Source: Trichostrongylus colubriformis (Eukaryota; Nematoda; Chromadorea; Rhabditida; Trichostrongylidae). Taken from it: DNA of 64,000 bases. How positions within the stretch are numbered: position 1 is the stretch's first letter; the number at the start of each line of letters is the position of its first letter. The notes beneath the pieces were generated by a model. It was not told the origin of the DNA and made no database searches. It saw nothing but the letters and a program-made list of their open reading frames with translations. Where the stretch lies: NCBI GenBank assembly GCA_963978905.1, contig OZ022258.1, forward strand, positions 50,080,591 through 50,144,590, given 5' to 3'. Shown in pieces: positions 38,925 through 49,559 of the stretch. Made by a program: the position numbers and the translations under genes.

Positions 38925-39350
38925 AAGAAATCGTCCACGGAAAAAGATTTTTATGTGACCCATATATTTATGTTGCATTTGCCTAACGTGGGCCGCATGC
39001 AGAGTTCCACGCGCAAAATGCGAATTCGGCTAAGACTCCGCACTAGAAAGCCTTGGCCGGTTGGGCAGGGCCTCCGAGCGAGTGCCCACCCCGTCGTTCG
39101 CTGCGGTCGGACTTGTAGGAACAGAAAGTTACGTAAATAGTCCCCCTCTCCATTCCCAACCTCGGCGGACCACGGGACGAGGCTTTTACTTGGAGGCCCC
39201 ACCCACACGGCCAAGAATTTGGGGAGCTGTATCATGGCCGAATTCTCCCCTTTTCGCGTGCAACTTTGCATACGGTCCTTATCGTGCAAATACAACATGA
39301 TCATATGGGTAACAAAAAAATTCGTTTTTCCGTGAACTATTCCTGTGAGC
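38925..39350. mobile_element. TTAA-flanked MITE, second copy
   Basis: Starts TTAAAGAAATCGTCCACGGAA and ends near TTTTTCCGTGAACTATTCC. It shares ACCCATATATTTATGTTG, GCATTTGCCTAACGT and GGACGAGGCTTTTAC-type blocks with 1606-2060. Imperfect palindrome, non-coding. Confidence 0.75.
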
Positions 39351-39689
39351 AGTGGGATCTCTACTCTGTTCAATGACTTTTTGATTGATGCTTTTTCTGG
39401 GCTCCCGATCACTGATGTATGGAGATCATACCCACGTGAATCCGTGCTGTGTAGCGGTCATGCACAGCACGGACACGTTCTTTTGTGGAAGGAACTAGGG
39501 CCACAAGGGATTCGCAGGCTGGTGTGAGGCTTTGTGGAGGATCTGGAGTGCTATTTTCACCACGAGTTGCACTAATCGTCTTCTCCTTTGAACTCCAGCG
39601 CTATTTATGGTAACCGTAATTCCTCGCAGGACCTTCAACCCATGCGGGGCTCACGTGCCCCGTACTTGTCTACTGAATTGCATGTATTA

Positions 39690-39730
39690 TATTAGGTTGA
39701 TGCATAACTATGGTGCCTTTCTTTCAACAA
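39690..39730. repeat. Possible solitary mariner terminus
   Basis: TTAGGTTGATGCATAACTAT resembles the TTAGG-type inverted ends of nematode mariner elements, next to a TA. No matching far end or transposase was identified, so this is tentative. Confidence 0.3.
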
Positions 39731-40254
39731 ATTTTATTCAACAAAAGCTACAGAAATATCTAATAAATATGAGTGTGGTTTTCCAAACGGATTTTTGCCG
39801 TCTAAGACACGCAGAGAAAATTATTTTTAAAAAAAAATGGCACAAAACGTCATTTTCTCCAACAGTAAGAGTCCTCTAAAGCAGTAATAATATAATAATA
39901 AGCAGTAATAATAGTAGAACCTATTGATAATTGCTTATGCTTTTTTTTGTTTTTCGGTTGGAGCACGCTATAAAAGCGCTGGTATCATTTTATTGCTGAG
40001 AAAAGTTATGATTAATTATGATTATTTTTTCTCATACTGTCTTATGCAATCTGTTTGTCTGGCGAAGTGAACAAAAACAGGGGATCCCCTTCTCTGTCAT
40101 CGTGCTCTCCCAACATAGTTTTTCGGGAGCTCTTTGATGGATCCCTTCATTCAGTAACTCCAAGGAAGGATCTCGGTGCAAAATGAATGTCTTCGCCTCT
40201 AACTCGGCACCTTTCTTCGCCAACACCAACGAATTGCCGACCTGTCGGCAGAAA

Positions 40255-40490
40255 CGTGGACAAGGAGTTTGTACTTGTATTAAAAGAATAATCAGTCCCG
40301 GCATGAGATGCGCCGCGTATGCTGGTCCCATTCAAAATCGTACAAATCAGTGTTCTAATCCTCCCGCGAATCTGATATCGATTTACCTACCGTGGAGGTA
40401 TGAAAGGCTTGTTGACTAGGGCGAGCACTGATGCGGGACACGATCCCGGCACCATGAGAGTGGGGGTACGCGCCACCTATCACCTCAACA
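40255..40490 (-). mobile_element. tRNA-like SINE-type repeat (copy C)
   Basis: On the - strand it shows GGTGATAGGTGGCGCG, CTCTCATGGTGCCGGGATCG, CCCGCATCAGTGCTCGCCC, AACAAGCCTTTCATACCTCC and ACACTGATTTGTACGA, matching the 20.9-kb copy in order. Non-coding. Confidence 0.65.
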
Positions 40491-40976
40491 CGTTCGCCAT
40501 GTAGTTTATTTACTGTGTTTAATATGTTAATATTAATTGACTAGAATCGAAGGGATTGAAAAGGATATCATGAATTATGGTGCAACCCATAATTTTGCAT
40601 TACCATAGCCAATATTGATTTACTAGAAACAAAGGCTCTAGTGAATCGATATCACCATCTCCTTTGTTAATGTGATAATTCCTTGTAATATCCTTTGTTT
40701 CTGTAAGTCAATATTATCCACGTGATATAAAAAGCTCATTCACCTTTGCTCTTTTCAGGGTATATTTATAATTGAACTGCCGGCACATATACGTGTCACA
40801 TGATGAGGTAAGGTCCAGTAACGGCAGTGATCCGTTAAGCTTTCAAGGAAATGAGCAATGGCTCCCACAAGCCGTAGCTTAGTCAGAGATCCATAACTGG
40901 CTGCACGATGAACGCCTATTATATTCCCTTCAGTCCTTTCTGTCAGTGTCTGGAATGGAAATAAGAGCTGAAGGTT

Positions 40977-41088
40977 AAGACTTCCATCCCTCAGGGTTGA
41001 GTTAGTTCTATACTGTCGGGGAGGATATAAGTGCTTATATCCTCCCCGACAGTATAGAACTAACTCAACCCTGAGGGATGGAAGTCTT
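40977..41088. repeat. Perfect 55-bp fold-back
   Basis: 40977-41031 and 41034-41088 are perfect reverse complements separated by two bases; the centre is GGATATAAGTGCTTATATCC. The right arm is the start of a SINE-type copy (AACCCTGAGGGATGGAAGTC) that recurs at about 41315, so the palindrome was formed from part of that repeat. Confidence 0.9.
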
Positions 41089-41164
41089 GGTTAGTCTGAG
41101 CGGGCATTGATGGGGGTTATTTGGTTATGAATGATAATGTTAATATTAGTAATTGGCATAATTT

Positions 41165-41400
41165 TTTCGACCTTTGTGGGATGTACCACCTATTCAAGAT
41201 CCATCCAGAGTCATGGTGGAGCAGGTGTATGCCCTATATACTGCCTTGAAGGAAAAGCCAGCCGATGTGCAAGTTAGTGCTTCTATCCTCCCCTACAGTA
41301 TAGAACTAAATCAACCCTGAGGGATGGAAGTCTTGGTTAGTCTGAGCGGGTATTGATGTGGGTTACGATCGCCGCCACCTGTCCCTACACCACCCCGCCC
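41165..41400 (-). mobile_element. tRNA-like SINE-type repeat (copy D)
   Basis: On the - strand: GGGGTGGTGTAGGGACAGG, CGATCGTAACCCACATCAAT, AACCAAGACTTCCATCCCTC, AGCACTAACTTGCACATCGG, then a body shared with the family. It has lost part of the head relative to the 20.9-kb copy. Confidence 0.6.
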
Positions 41401-41562
41401 GTATGAATACAGCACCTGGGTTACATGATGGCCTGAGTTTTACTCACGGTGAGTGGCCACAGAATTTTTTCATATTTATTGCAACAATTGGGAACTATAC
41501 AGTTGTTTTATGACCATCTATTGTGCACAACTTCAGACACAGTCGTGACCTATCGTTGCAGA

Positions 41563-41690
41563 CGGAGGTGGTTTAGTGACAAGTGGTGCCGCTCCACTAG
41601 TGTGGTTAGGCGATCAAATCCTTGGTCAGAATCAGTCAGGCCACGGTACCTTCCACTTTTCTGGCTCGGTGATTTCGTACTAGCTCGTTG
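41563..41690 (+). mobile_element. tRNA-like SINE-type repeat (copy E, truncated)
   Basis: GACGGAGGTGGTTTAGTGAC, GGTTAGGCGATCAAATCCTT and ACCTTCCACTTTTCTGG align with the first half of the 20.9-kb copy. The 3' body is missing. Confidence 0.5.
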
Positions 41691-42560
41691 GAGGTTTCAA
41701 CAATTAATTAGGAAATTATAATAAATTAATAATTAATATGAATAAATAAATGATAATGATAATATTAATTATTGGTATAAATTTCGACTTTTATGTTGGC
41801 TGAGCCATGCTCCCTTAGGTTGGTATCTATACGAGAAAGCACATTTTCTTCCTAGAAGTAGATCTAATCGTAAGTAATACAAGAAATCATTAGATTAATC
41901 ATACAATTAGAAAATTAAATTGGTATAAATTTCGACTTTTAGTATGTTGGCTGCGACATGCTCCCCAAGGTTGATATCTATACGAGAGAGCCATTTTCTC
42001 AAGAAATCAGGAAAAGTATTAGTAAAAATTACGGGAAGTTTTTCATGGCGCAAAATGGCGGGAACATTTTGTCCGACCTGGAATTGCACTAGCTAGGAAT
42101 GATCACGGAGTTTTACTGCGCTCAGTACTCCTTAAGGATGTCTAGCAAAAAATAAGGGTGAAAATAGCAATGCATTGATGATCTGTGGTGGTGGTGGTGA
42201 ATGTTTCCTGGTACATTAGTAGAAAACTGTGAATGCCGTCGGAAAACCTTTGACACTGGAGAATGAGAGCTTTCACGCATACGATCACCAAATGAATTGA
42301 TGGTTTAGGCACATTCAAGGAAAGTGTGCTTCACCCTAAAAGTGCTCCACTAATACGAGAATACCACATATTATTCAAACTTGTGTAATTTTTGATTTCG
42401 CTATTTGCAAGACATTTGGGGGCAGCTGTAGCAGACCTTGCAATGGAATGAAGGTGGATGTGCTACGTAATGCAACAATTGAGAGGGAAGGAAATGAAAA
42501 GGCCAAAAACCAGGAAATATGACAAATCTTTTACCTGATTCTTATCGAGCACGTGCTTTC
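41691..42560. other. AT-rich intergenic DNA with a short direct repeat
   Basis: TTGGTATAAATTTCGACTTT followed by a TATGTTGGCTG and ATGCTCCC block occurs twice (about 41775 and 41919). No gene is supported. Confidence 0.45.
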
Positions 42561-42599
42561 GCGTCCTCTGCCTCACTGAAGAGGGTGATGCAGACAGCT

Positions 42600-42870
42600 T
42601 AGACACACCGTCGTCCGCTGCGGTCGTAGACGAAAAGTAGGACTGCTCACGTAACTTTCTGTTCGTTCTATTCGTCTCCGACTTGGCGGACGAGAGGGTG
42701 GGCATTTGCTCTGAGATCCCGCCCCTTCGACCATCTTTTTGAGGAGCTGTATCTGAGTCCAATTCGCACTTTTTCGCGTGAAGATTTGCATGCCGCATTT
42801 ATCAGGCAAATACAACATAAGTATATGAGCAACAGAGAACCTTTCCTTTCCATGCACGATTTCTCTGAAT
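42600..42870. mobile_element. Truncated TTAA-MITE copy
   Basis: CACTTTTTCGCGTGAAGATT, GGCAAATACAACATAAGTAT and a CCATGCACGATTTCTCT end match the right half of 1606-2060. The left arm is poorly preserved. Confidence 0.6.
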
Positions 42871-43288
42871 GTGGACAGTATCCATTTGCAAAAGGCGGTG
42901 CGTACTTTTGAGCCTTCTTATCCGTTAAATAGGCTAGTAGAAGTGCTTAACAGAGTTGAGGATAATCTATGAAGGTTATATGCTCAGACGAGAATGTGTT
43001 TAACGAGGCTATTTATCGGAAAACGAGTTTGAGCTCCGTATGAGGGAAAGGTTAAGGGTACTAACAAGGGAAAAGTTCCATCACCGTGCCTTCGAATCTG
43101 CTGATTGATTCTGGGAGCGGAGTTACAGACGCCTGTGATATACGGCGTAACGTGTACTGCAGGCCTTATGCAAGTTGCGAAATGGCTTGAACAGAGCTAC
43201 GATGGAGCACTGGTTAGTGAATTAGGTTCAGAATCTCAAAACCTGAGTTCGGGTCCTTGATGAATGTGCACGTTTTGCTTTTTTAGAA

Positions 43289-44370
43289 TGCCTTCCAAAA
43301 GCTTGCAGAATGCTTTCGCGCCTGTGTAGAGGTGTACGTGGCACTCGCTGATATGCTACAGACACTGGGAATAGCCATTTTGTCCCTGACGGCCCTTACC
43401 TTCTGGTCCAAGATATTACCATTCAAATCCACCACCTCGTTCGTTTTCAGGGCATCCAAATGAGAAATAAATAAGCCTTTTGCGAACTTTTTTAGGAATG
43501 AGGAATATTTTTAGAAATAAGGAATGGTTTCAGGAGAAACAATTCTTTGCCCTATGCCCACAGCCACCACACCGTCGATTATAATAGTGATCAGAAGGTG
43601 AACTATCCCCGAATATTCCAGTTTGGCTGAAAAATTGTATATAGAGAGTGTTACTCACAAAATACGCAAAAAAATGTCTCGATTGTTTGACAAGAAAATT
43701 ATGTGCTCTCGTCATAGGACCGCTGGCCAAAGAGGGTGCGTCAATAGCTTCATAAAATTTGTCGCAAAGAGTTGTTTCTGCCAGATTAGAAATACGGGTA
43801 CCGCATAATTTCTCTTAAAAATGTGTATTTAATAAACTTGCGCAAAATACACAAGATATATGTTTATAAACGGGAAGTCATACTAAATTGGAGACAAGCT
43901 TCAATGGATCTAATGATGATAGTACTTGATGGCATTATGGCAAGGGCCCCCAAACACAGGACTCACATGGATTTTCGCGTCAAGTAAATAAGATATTTGT
44001 GTTGTGCGCTTGACTTTTCTCATACACTATATAATTTCCCGCCAAACTGGAATGTTGAGAGCTAGTTCACCTTTTGGTCACCATCAATATCGGCGATGGG
44101 GTAGCTAAGGATATAGGGCAGAGAAATCTTTCCTGCTACTAAAAACGTTCCTTATCGGCCTATCAAAAATGTTCGCAAAAGGCTTCATAATTTCTCATTT
44201 GTATGCCATGCAAACGAAAGAGGTGGTGGAATTGTTGGTATCTTGAACTAGAAGATAAAGGTAGTTATGAGCCAAAATGGCACGTCTCATTGTCTGTAGC
44301 ATATCAGCGAGTGCCACGTACACCTCTACAGAGGCGCAAAAGCGTTTTGCAAACTTTTGGAAGGTATTTC
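43289..44370. repeat. Large fold-back, ~360-bp arms
   Basis: Left arm 43289-43650 and right arm 44024-44370 are imperfect reverse complements. Examples are CCTTCCAAAAGCTTGCAGAA against TTTTGCAAACTTTTGGAAGG, GAGGTGTACGTGGCACTCGC against GCGAGTGCCACGTACACCTC, and ATTCCAGTTTGGC against GCCAAACTGGAAT. The central ~370 bp is AT-rich. No ORF or transposase was recognised. Confidence 0.8.
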
Positions 44371-46170
44371 AAAAAACAAAACAGGCAAATTCATTAAGAA
44401 CTCCAGCTCAGACCTCGAAATTACGATTCCAATTCGCTAACCGCTGCTATCGATGCTATTTCGCAACTCGCAACAGACCTGTAATACAGGTTACCCGTAT
44501 ATCGTAGCCGTCTGTAACTCCGGTCCAAAAATGGTTAAGCAGATTTGAAGGGCAGATTTGAGATATCGTTCGAAACTGCGTTGGCGACACATACTATACA
44601 TCTCGTCTCAAATGGCCATGGTGACCTGGGAGCCTTCCGTTGTAAGTCACTGATCGCCTTCGTACTGTAAAAGACGCAAAATGCCACATTCGTTAGAGCA
44701 TCTATAATACCATAAGACCATTTTAATTGTCTCTATGTGGGAAAAATGGGGCGGTGAAGAGTTTTCGATCCTTTCATTTCGAAGTGCTTCAAAATTATAC
44801 AATGCAAAATATTCGCTATAAAGTCAGAGTCTGGGTATTATATAATAGAATATTTGATCAATGTGGAGATAGAGGACATGTGATGAGATAGATAAACAAA
44901 ATAAAACAGCATTTCTTTGAAAATTTTTTTTTGGAGTCTTGAAAAATGTTCATTTTATGTAACAGTTATAAGTGGAGTAAGTCGAGGCAGAGGCGCTGTG
45001 AGAAAGCTGTTTGATTGCTGAAATGAGCTTGTCACTCTCTGAACGCATCCGCCTTTTATGATAGACACCAGTTGACAAGGAATGTTTGTATGTGGCAGAT
45101 TCGTTTGTGTGACGAGTGGTGAAAATCGGAGGAGAAAAAAGGAATCCTCACATGCATCGCTGCCAAATGAAAATCATGGTTTTCCATCGATACCGGTCTG
45201 ACGGATTGGCTGCAGACCGGTATCGATGTGCATATTCTGCTCAGCCGCTCGGGTAAGAACAGTTCTCTTAACCTACGCTTTTACGGCTGGATGGCATACT
45301 GGATACCACGGTGGGCTTTTAAGCGGGTGAAATGATGGGCTTGTGTTCGGATTCTGCTGCTAACAAATTTTTGCATTCTTTTGTTTTCACTATTTCTTCT
45401 TCACATATGCCTCTTTATGTCCAGTGACTATGATTTCGTTGAAAGCGTGCCAGCTTGACTCTAAGTAGGTACGAATTTTCAGCGGATTTGGTGATCTGAC
45501 TTTTTTGGACACGAAGGGAGCTGTAGCGCTTGAAATTCGCGTTTTCGTGCTGAATGAGTATCATATTGCATTCTGGGGTCAAGCTACCCTTGGAGGCATT
45601 TTTTAACCAAATCCAAATTTTGGCCCTAACTTCCACGCGGTATGTTTGTCCATGAATAGGTGTCCTTTTTTATTTGTAGAGGTGAAGAATTATTGAAGTC
45701 GCTGAAAGTCAATGGACTGTGCACAACCTGAATGTACATATATCGCTTTAACTTCACCTACCAAGTATCAAACAAGAAAACTAATCAGGATTTCTTGACA
45801 TGTGATAACGTAGTCTCCCTCTTTGACCTTCGTAGAACGTGCAGTCGAAGGATACCAATGCTCAGCTCAAATTTTTGCATTTTCTTTGAAACTTTTTTTG
45901 AAAATTTTTTGAAATTTTTTTGGTTCAGAATCTTGTGATGGGCTGGAAACTTACCCCTAGGGGGTAGTTCGACCCCTTGAGCACGAACATCAAATCCTGT
46001 TAGTGCAACCCTGTCTTGCTCGTGCGCTCTGGGCGCTGAAAGGCTTAACAAATTGGTCTGTCAAATTCGCTGAAGATGCTAATAGGGTGTAGCCTGATTT
46101 TCAGAGTGATTATTGTACTTAATTTACACGTTCTCATGTTTGCGAACCCTGCAATGAAACTGAAATTTTG
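44371..46170. other. Intergenic, no supported gene
   Basis: Short ORFs only. A small perfect palindrome (ATCGATACCGGTCTG facing CAGACCGGTATCGAT) lies at about 45187-45226. Confidence 0.5.
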
Positions 46171-46178
46171 CAAAGATT

Positions 46179-46245
46179 GTCCTTAGTGGGGATCGAACCA
46201 TCGACCCCTTCTATGGCATTCATAGGGCCGCTCAGCAAAATGGAC
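46179..46245 (-). pseudogene. tRNA-like sequence, probably degenerate
   Basis: Read on the - strand the 67 nt start GTCCATTTTGCTGAGCGG and end CGATCCCCACTAAGGAC. There is an A-box-like TTGCTGAGCGGC, a B-box-like GATGGTTCGATCCCC with a pairing T-arm, and partly pairing ends (GTCC with GGAC). The anticodon arm would have only a five-base loop and the acceptor has mismatches. A tRNA-derived repeat or pseudogene is more likely than a working tRNA. Confidence 0.4.
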
Positions 46246-46539
46246 ATCATTTATATATGTCTCGTGCACGTACCCCCACACGATGCGAATAACCGCTTTC
46301 AAAGAACGCGTCATGATCTGCGAGACCTTCCTAGCGTCAGTGGTTTCATAGTCAAGTCGGAATCCGCACTGCACCAAACTAATCTTGATCATTTAGAATG
46401 TAGGATATCAGGTAAATTGGTCCACAGTTGAAGAAGATAACGGTGGTTTCTTTTCACTTGTAAGTTGGCGCAATGGCGCTTTTCGGCTCCGGTCTTCAGT
46501 GCACCTGTTAAGGGATTATGTTAAAACCAGTTGGGCTGG

Positions 46540-48975
46540 CGCGCTCTACTGCGCGTCACACATGGAAGCATGCAAAATTAGCGGTGTATCGAACCCTCTC
46601 ATCCCGCCACACACTCTCACTCTCTCCACGTACTCTCACTCTAGCCACTCACCCATGTCCGTACTGTACCCCAAACTTGGGTAATTAAACCACAGGGTGG
46701 ACACACACACACACAAACGGACAAACCAAACTCCTGGTTTATATAAGGTAACCAGGTGAGCTTCGCGATCTACATCGCGTTACGGGGCACCGGTGCGAAG
46801 CGGGCTGTGGGCGAAATGATGTAAACAGGTGAGCTTCGCGATCTACATCGCGTTACGGGACACCGGTGCGAAGCGGGCTGTGGGCGAAATGATGTAAAAG
46901 AAATTGCACAGCAATGTGGTTTGGCGGAAATCAATACATAGATTTTACATTTGTGCTGAGGGGTAGTCCATTTACAGCCATCTTTACAAAGGTCCATTAT
47001 AGCAATAGGTATCGATCTACATGCAATAAGCTCTACAGAATGTAAGCTTCTGCAATTATATCCATCCACTGGTGTGGCCCATCTCATTGCCCGGCTCTTT
47101 GTAAGAAAACCGACAATTACGACCTATAGCACATGATGCTGCAGTTTTCCAACCTCTGCGACTGTAATCATTCAATGAGATCTCATTACCTGTTCAGCTC
47201 TTTGCATAGAGATCTATGATTTCGATCGATGTCGACCAATAGGACTTCATTGAAGTTCTGCAACAGCTTCACCTATTGGTGTGGCTTGCTGATGCTTTCC
47301 AGGATTTCATCTTTCATGACGGTACTCACTGAGTCTATGGTCCATAAGACGTTTGCAGCCTTTCGCAAAAACCGATACTTTCAGCCAATATCCTGATGAC
47401 GGCCCGTCTACCGTGATCAGTTGACATTATTTTTGTCACTCTAGCCGCATCGAATTACTCCCGCTCTCTACGGCACTTTAGACCGCTCTGGGCGGTGTTA
47501 TATTTCTTATGAGTGAGCACGATATTGGTGATTGCACGTTCCGCTCATTGTAGGCGGGCCTCCACCTACCTCAATAATGTGCAACACCGCCTAGACAGCA
47601 CTAATCTCCATCGATTTTTTTCGCAGTTTCTGGGCTGCACCTGAGACAACTTATAAACGCTCGTTAAGCACCACCTACGTGGAGCGTGCTCCGCCTACTG
47701 AAGGCGTGTATTCTTCATCTACTACATACACCCTTCACTCATTTTGGCTTACCTTATCGCTACTCCTGGCTCTTTTGGAACGAATTACAGCGAAGGGGCC
47801 GGTAGGTCTCTTCAGCAGTCACAAACTCCCTTGACTCATTTTGGCTCACCTCATCCCGACTCCTGGGCTCTCTTGGAACGAATTATAGAATTTTGCATTT
47901 GGACACCGAACATTGTAACGCACGCCCCTCCCACAGGGGACGGAGTCTGACATGGTCCATGTGCTACCTGTTCATCTCTAGCAAAACCTATCCAACCCTA
48001 ACATGACCTGACTTCCCCCGCTTGTTTTTCAGGCAGTATAGAATTTCGCTTGGGACAGACAGACAACTTAACAGACACAACAACTACTGGTTTGTATATA
48101 GGTTATGTTATCCCGACTCATGGGCTCCTTGGAAAGAATTATAGAATTTTGCATCTGAACACGGAACATTTTAACGCAGGCCTCGTCCATAGTGCCCACA
48201 GTGAGCGGAGTCTGACATAGTCTGGTAAAGTAGTGTGCAGTAAAGGCACCTTCTGCACAAAAACCGATATTTCCGATCAATATCAATCGGTGGTGCATGA
48301 TGTTATAGGATTTCAACTGTCCATAAGCCGTTTCCAGCCTTCGGCACAAACACTGATATTTTCAATCAACATCGTAGCGAAGGCTCCGCCTAACGTGATC
48401 ATTTGGCATTATTTTTGCCACTTCGGCTGTTACACATTTTGGTTTTCACCCCGTCCCTGGACCGCTCTAGAGAAGAATATGATGTTTCATGAGTGAACAC
48501 GATTTCGGTTGCTTGCACCGCCCACTGTGGGTGGGTCTTCCCTCACTTCAAATATACTGGAAACAGTTCAGATCTCGCTGATCTCCAGCGATTTTTCCTC
48601 AGTCTCTAGACTGCTCTGGAGCTGGGTTATGAACAGTTGCAGTAAGCACCGGCCGCTTGCAGCACGCTCCGCCCGTTGAAGGTGGGCTTTCCTTAACTGC
48701 TACATATACTCCGATCTCATCTTGGTTCACCTTCTCCCGCTGCCCGTGGAAGTTTGAGATGAAAGAATTTTAGCGTCGATCTGAAGACAATGCAGCGAAC
48801 GCCCCGCCTACTGCGGGCGGAGTCAGGCTTGCCCATGTCCGCTCTGATCATTTTGGCCATGCCCACCCAACCCGAACTTGATCTGACCTCCCCACTTGTC
48901 TTACTGGTAAAACGGAGAATCGAACGGACAGACAATAGTACACACACCAAACTCCTTGTTTATTTATAGGTTATG
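46540..48975. repeat. Composite SL1-motif repeat, copy 1
   Basis: Begins GGCGCGCTCTACTGCGCGTC, with CTCTCACTCTC blocks. It then has an SL1-like stretch in reverse (46670-46691, 21 of 22 positions), a CACACACAAACGGACAAACC run and CAAACTCCTGGTTTATATA. A 73-bp segment (GTGAGCTTCGCGATCTACAT onward) is tandemly doubled at about 46755-46900. The body holds diverged copies of the 117-bp unit with the ACCGATATTTTC hairpin (about 47370 and 48260) and several CCGCCCACTGTGGGCGG-like boxes. Near-terminal units recur at about 48055-48110 and 48930-48975. No ORF supports a transposase. Confidence 0.65.
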
Positions 48976-48984
48976 CTTCTGCAA

Positions 48985-49490
48985 AAGTAGGAATTGAGAA
49001 GCTTTAACCTGCTGGTTACGCGGAATGGACGACACTCGTTCGTAATGTAGATGGAACTAACAGTTCTGGACAGCCACGAACCTCGGTGGGGCAAAACCGT
49101 TCATCACTTGGGTGTCACATGTCAGGAGCAGGCATCGTCGGCATCGAGGAGGTCTTCCGAATACGGGTCGCGCATGGGTAAGATCAACAGAGAGCCCCAC
49201 ATATCAGTTGATCACGTCTATATGGCGGTAGGTGGCAGAGATCATGTGGCTGGGGACTCGCAGAAATGTACGGACTGAAAAGCATTTTAGAGCTGTATTC
49301 TGCAAAAGTAAATAATAATAAGTTGGAATTGAGGAGCTCCAACCTCCTGATTACGCGGAATGGGCGACACTCGTTCGTAATGTAGATGGAACTAACAGTA
49401 CTGGACAGCCACGAACCTCGGTGGGGCAAAACCGTTCATCACTTGGGTGTCACATGTCAGGAGCAGACATCGTCGGCTTCAAATAAGTGG
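48985..49490 (+). repeat. Direct duplication of ~160 bp
   Basis: 48990-49150 and 49322-49482 share CGACACTCGTTCGTAATGTA, CTGGACAGCCACGAACCTCG and TCACTTGGGTGTCACATGTC with few differences. An ORF crossing the first copy is not preserved in the second and is not called. Confidence 0.75.
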
Positions 49491-49559
49491 TTCGGAGCGG
49501 AATTACAATGAAAAGAGTTTCTAATGCTGTGTACATATCAAATCGAATAAGAGTTTTGG

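Noticed and set aside
49051..49278. 75-codon + strand ORF
   Set aside because: It covers one copy of a 160-bp duplication; the second copy does not keep it open, and no domain is recognisable.
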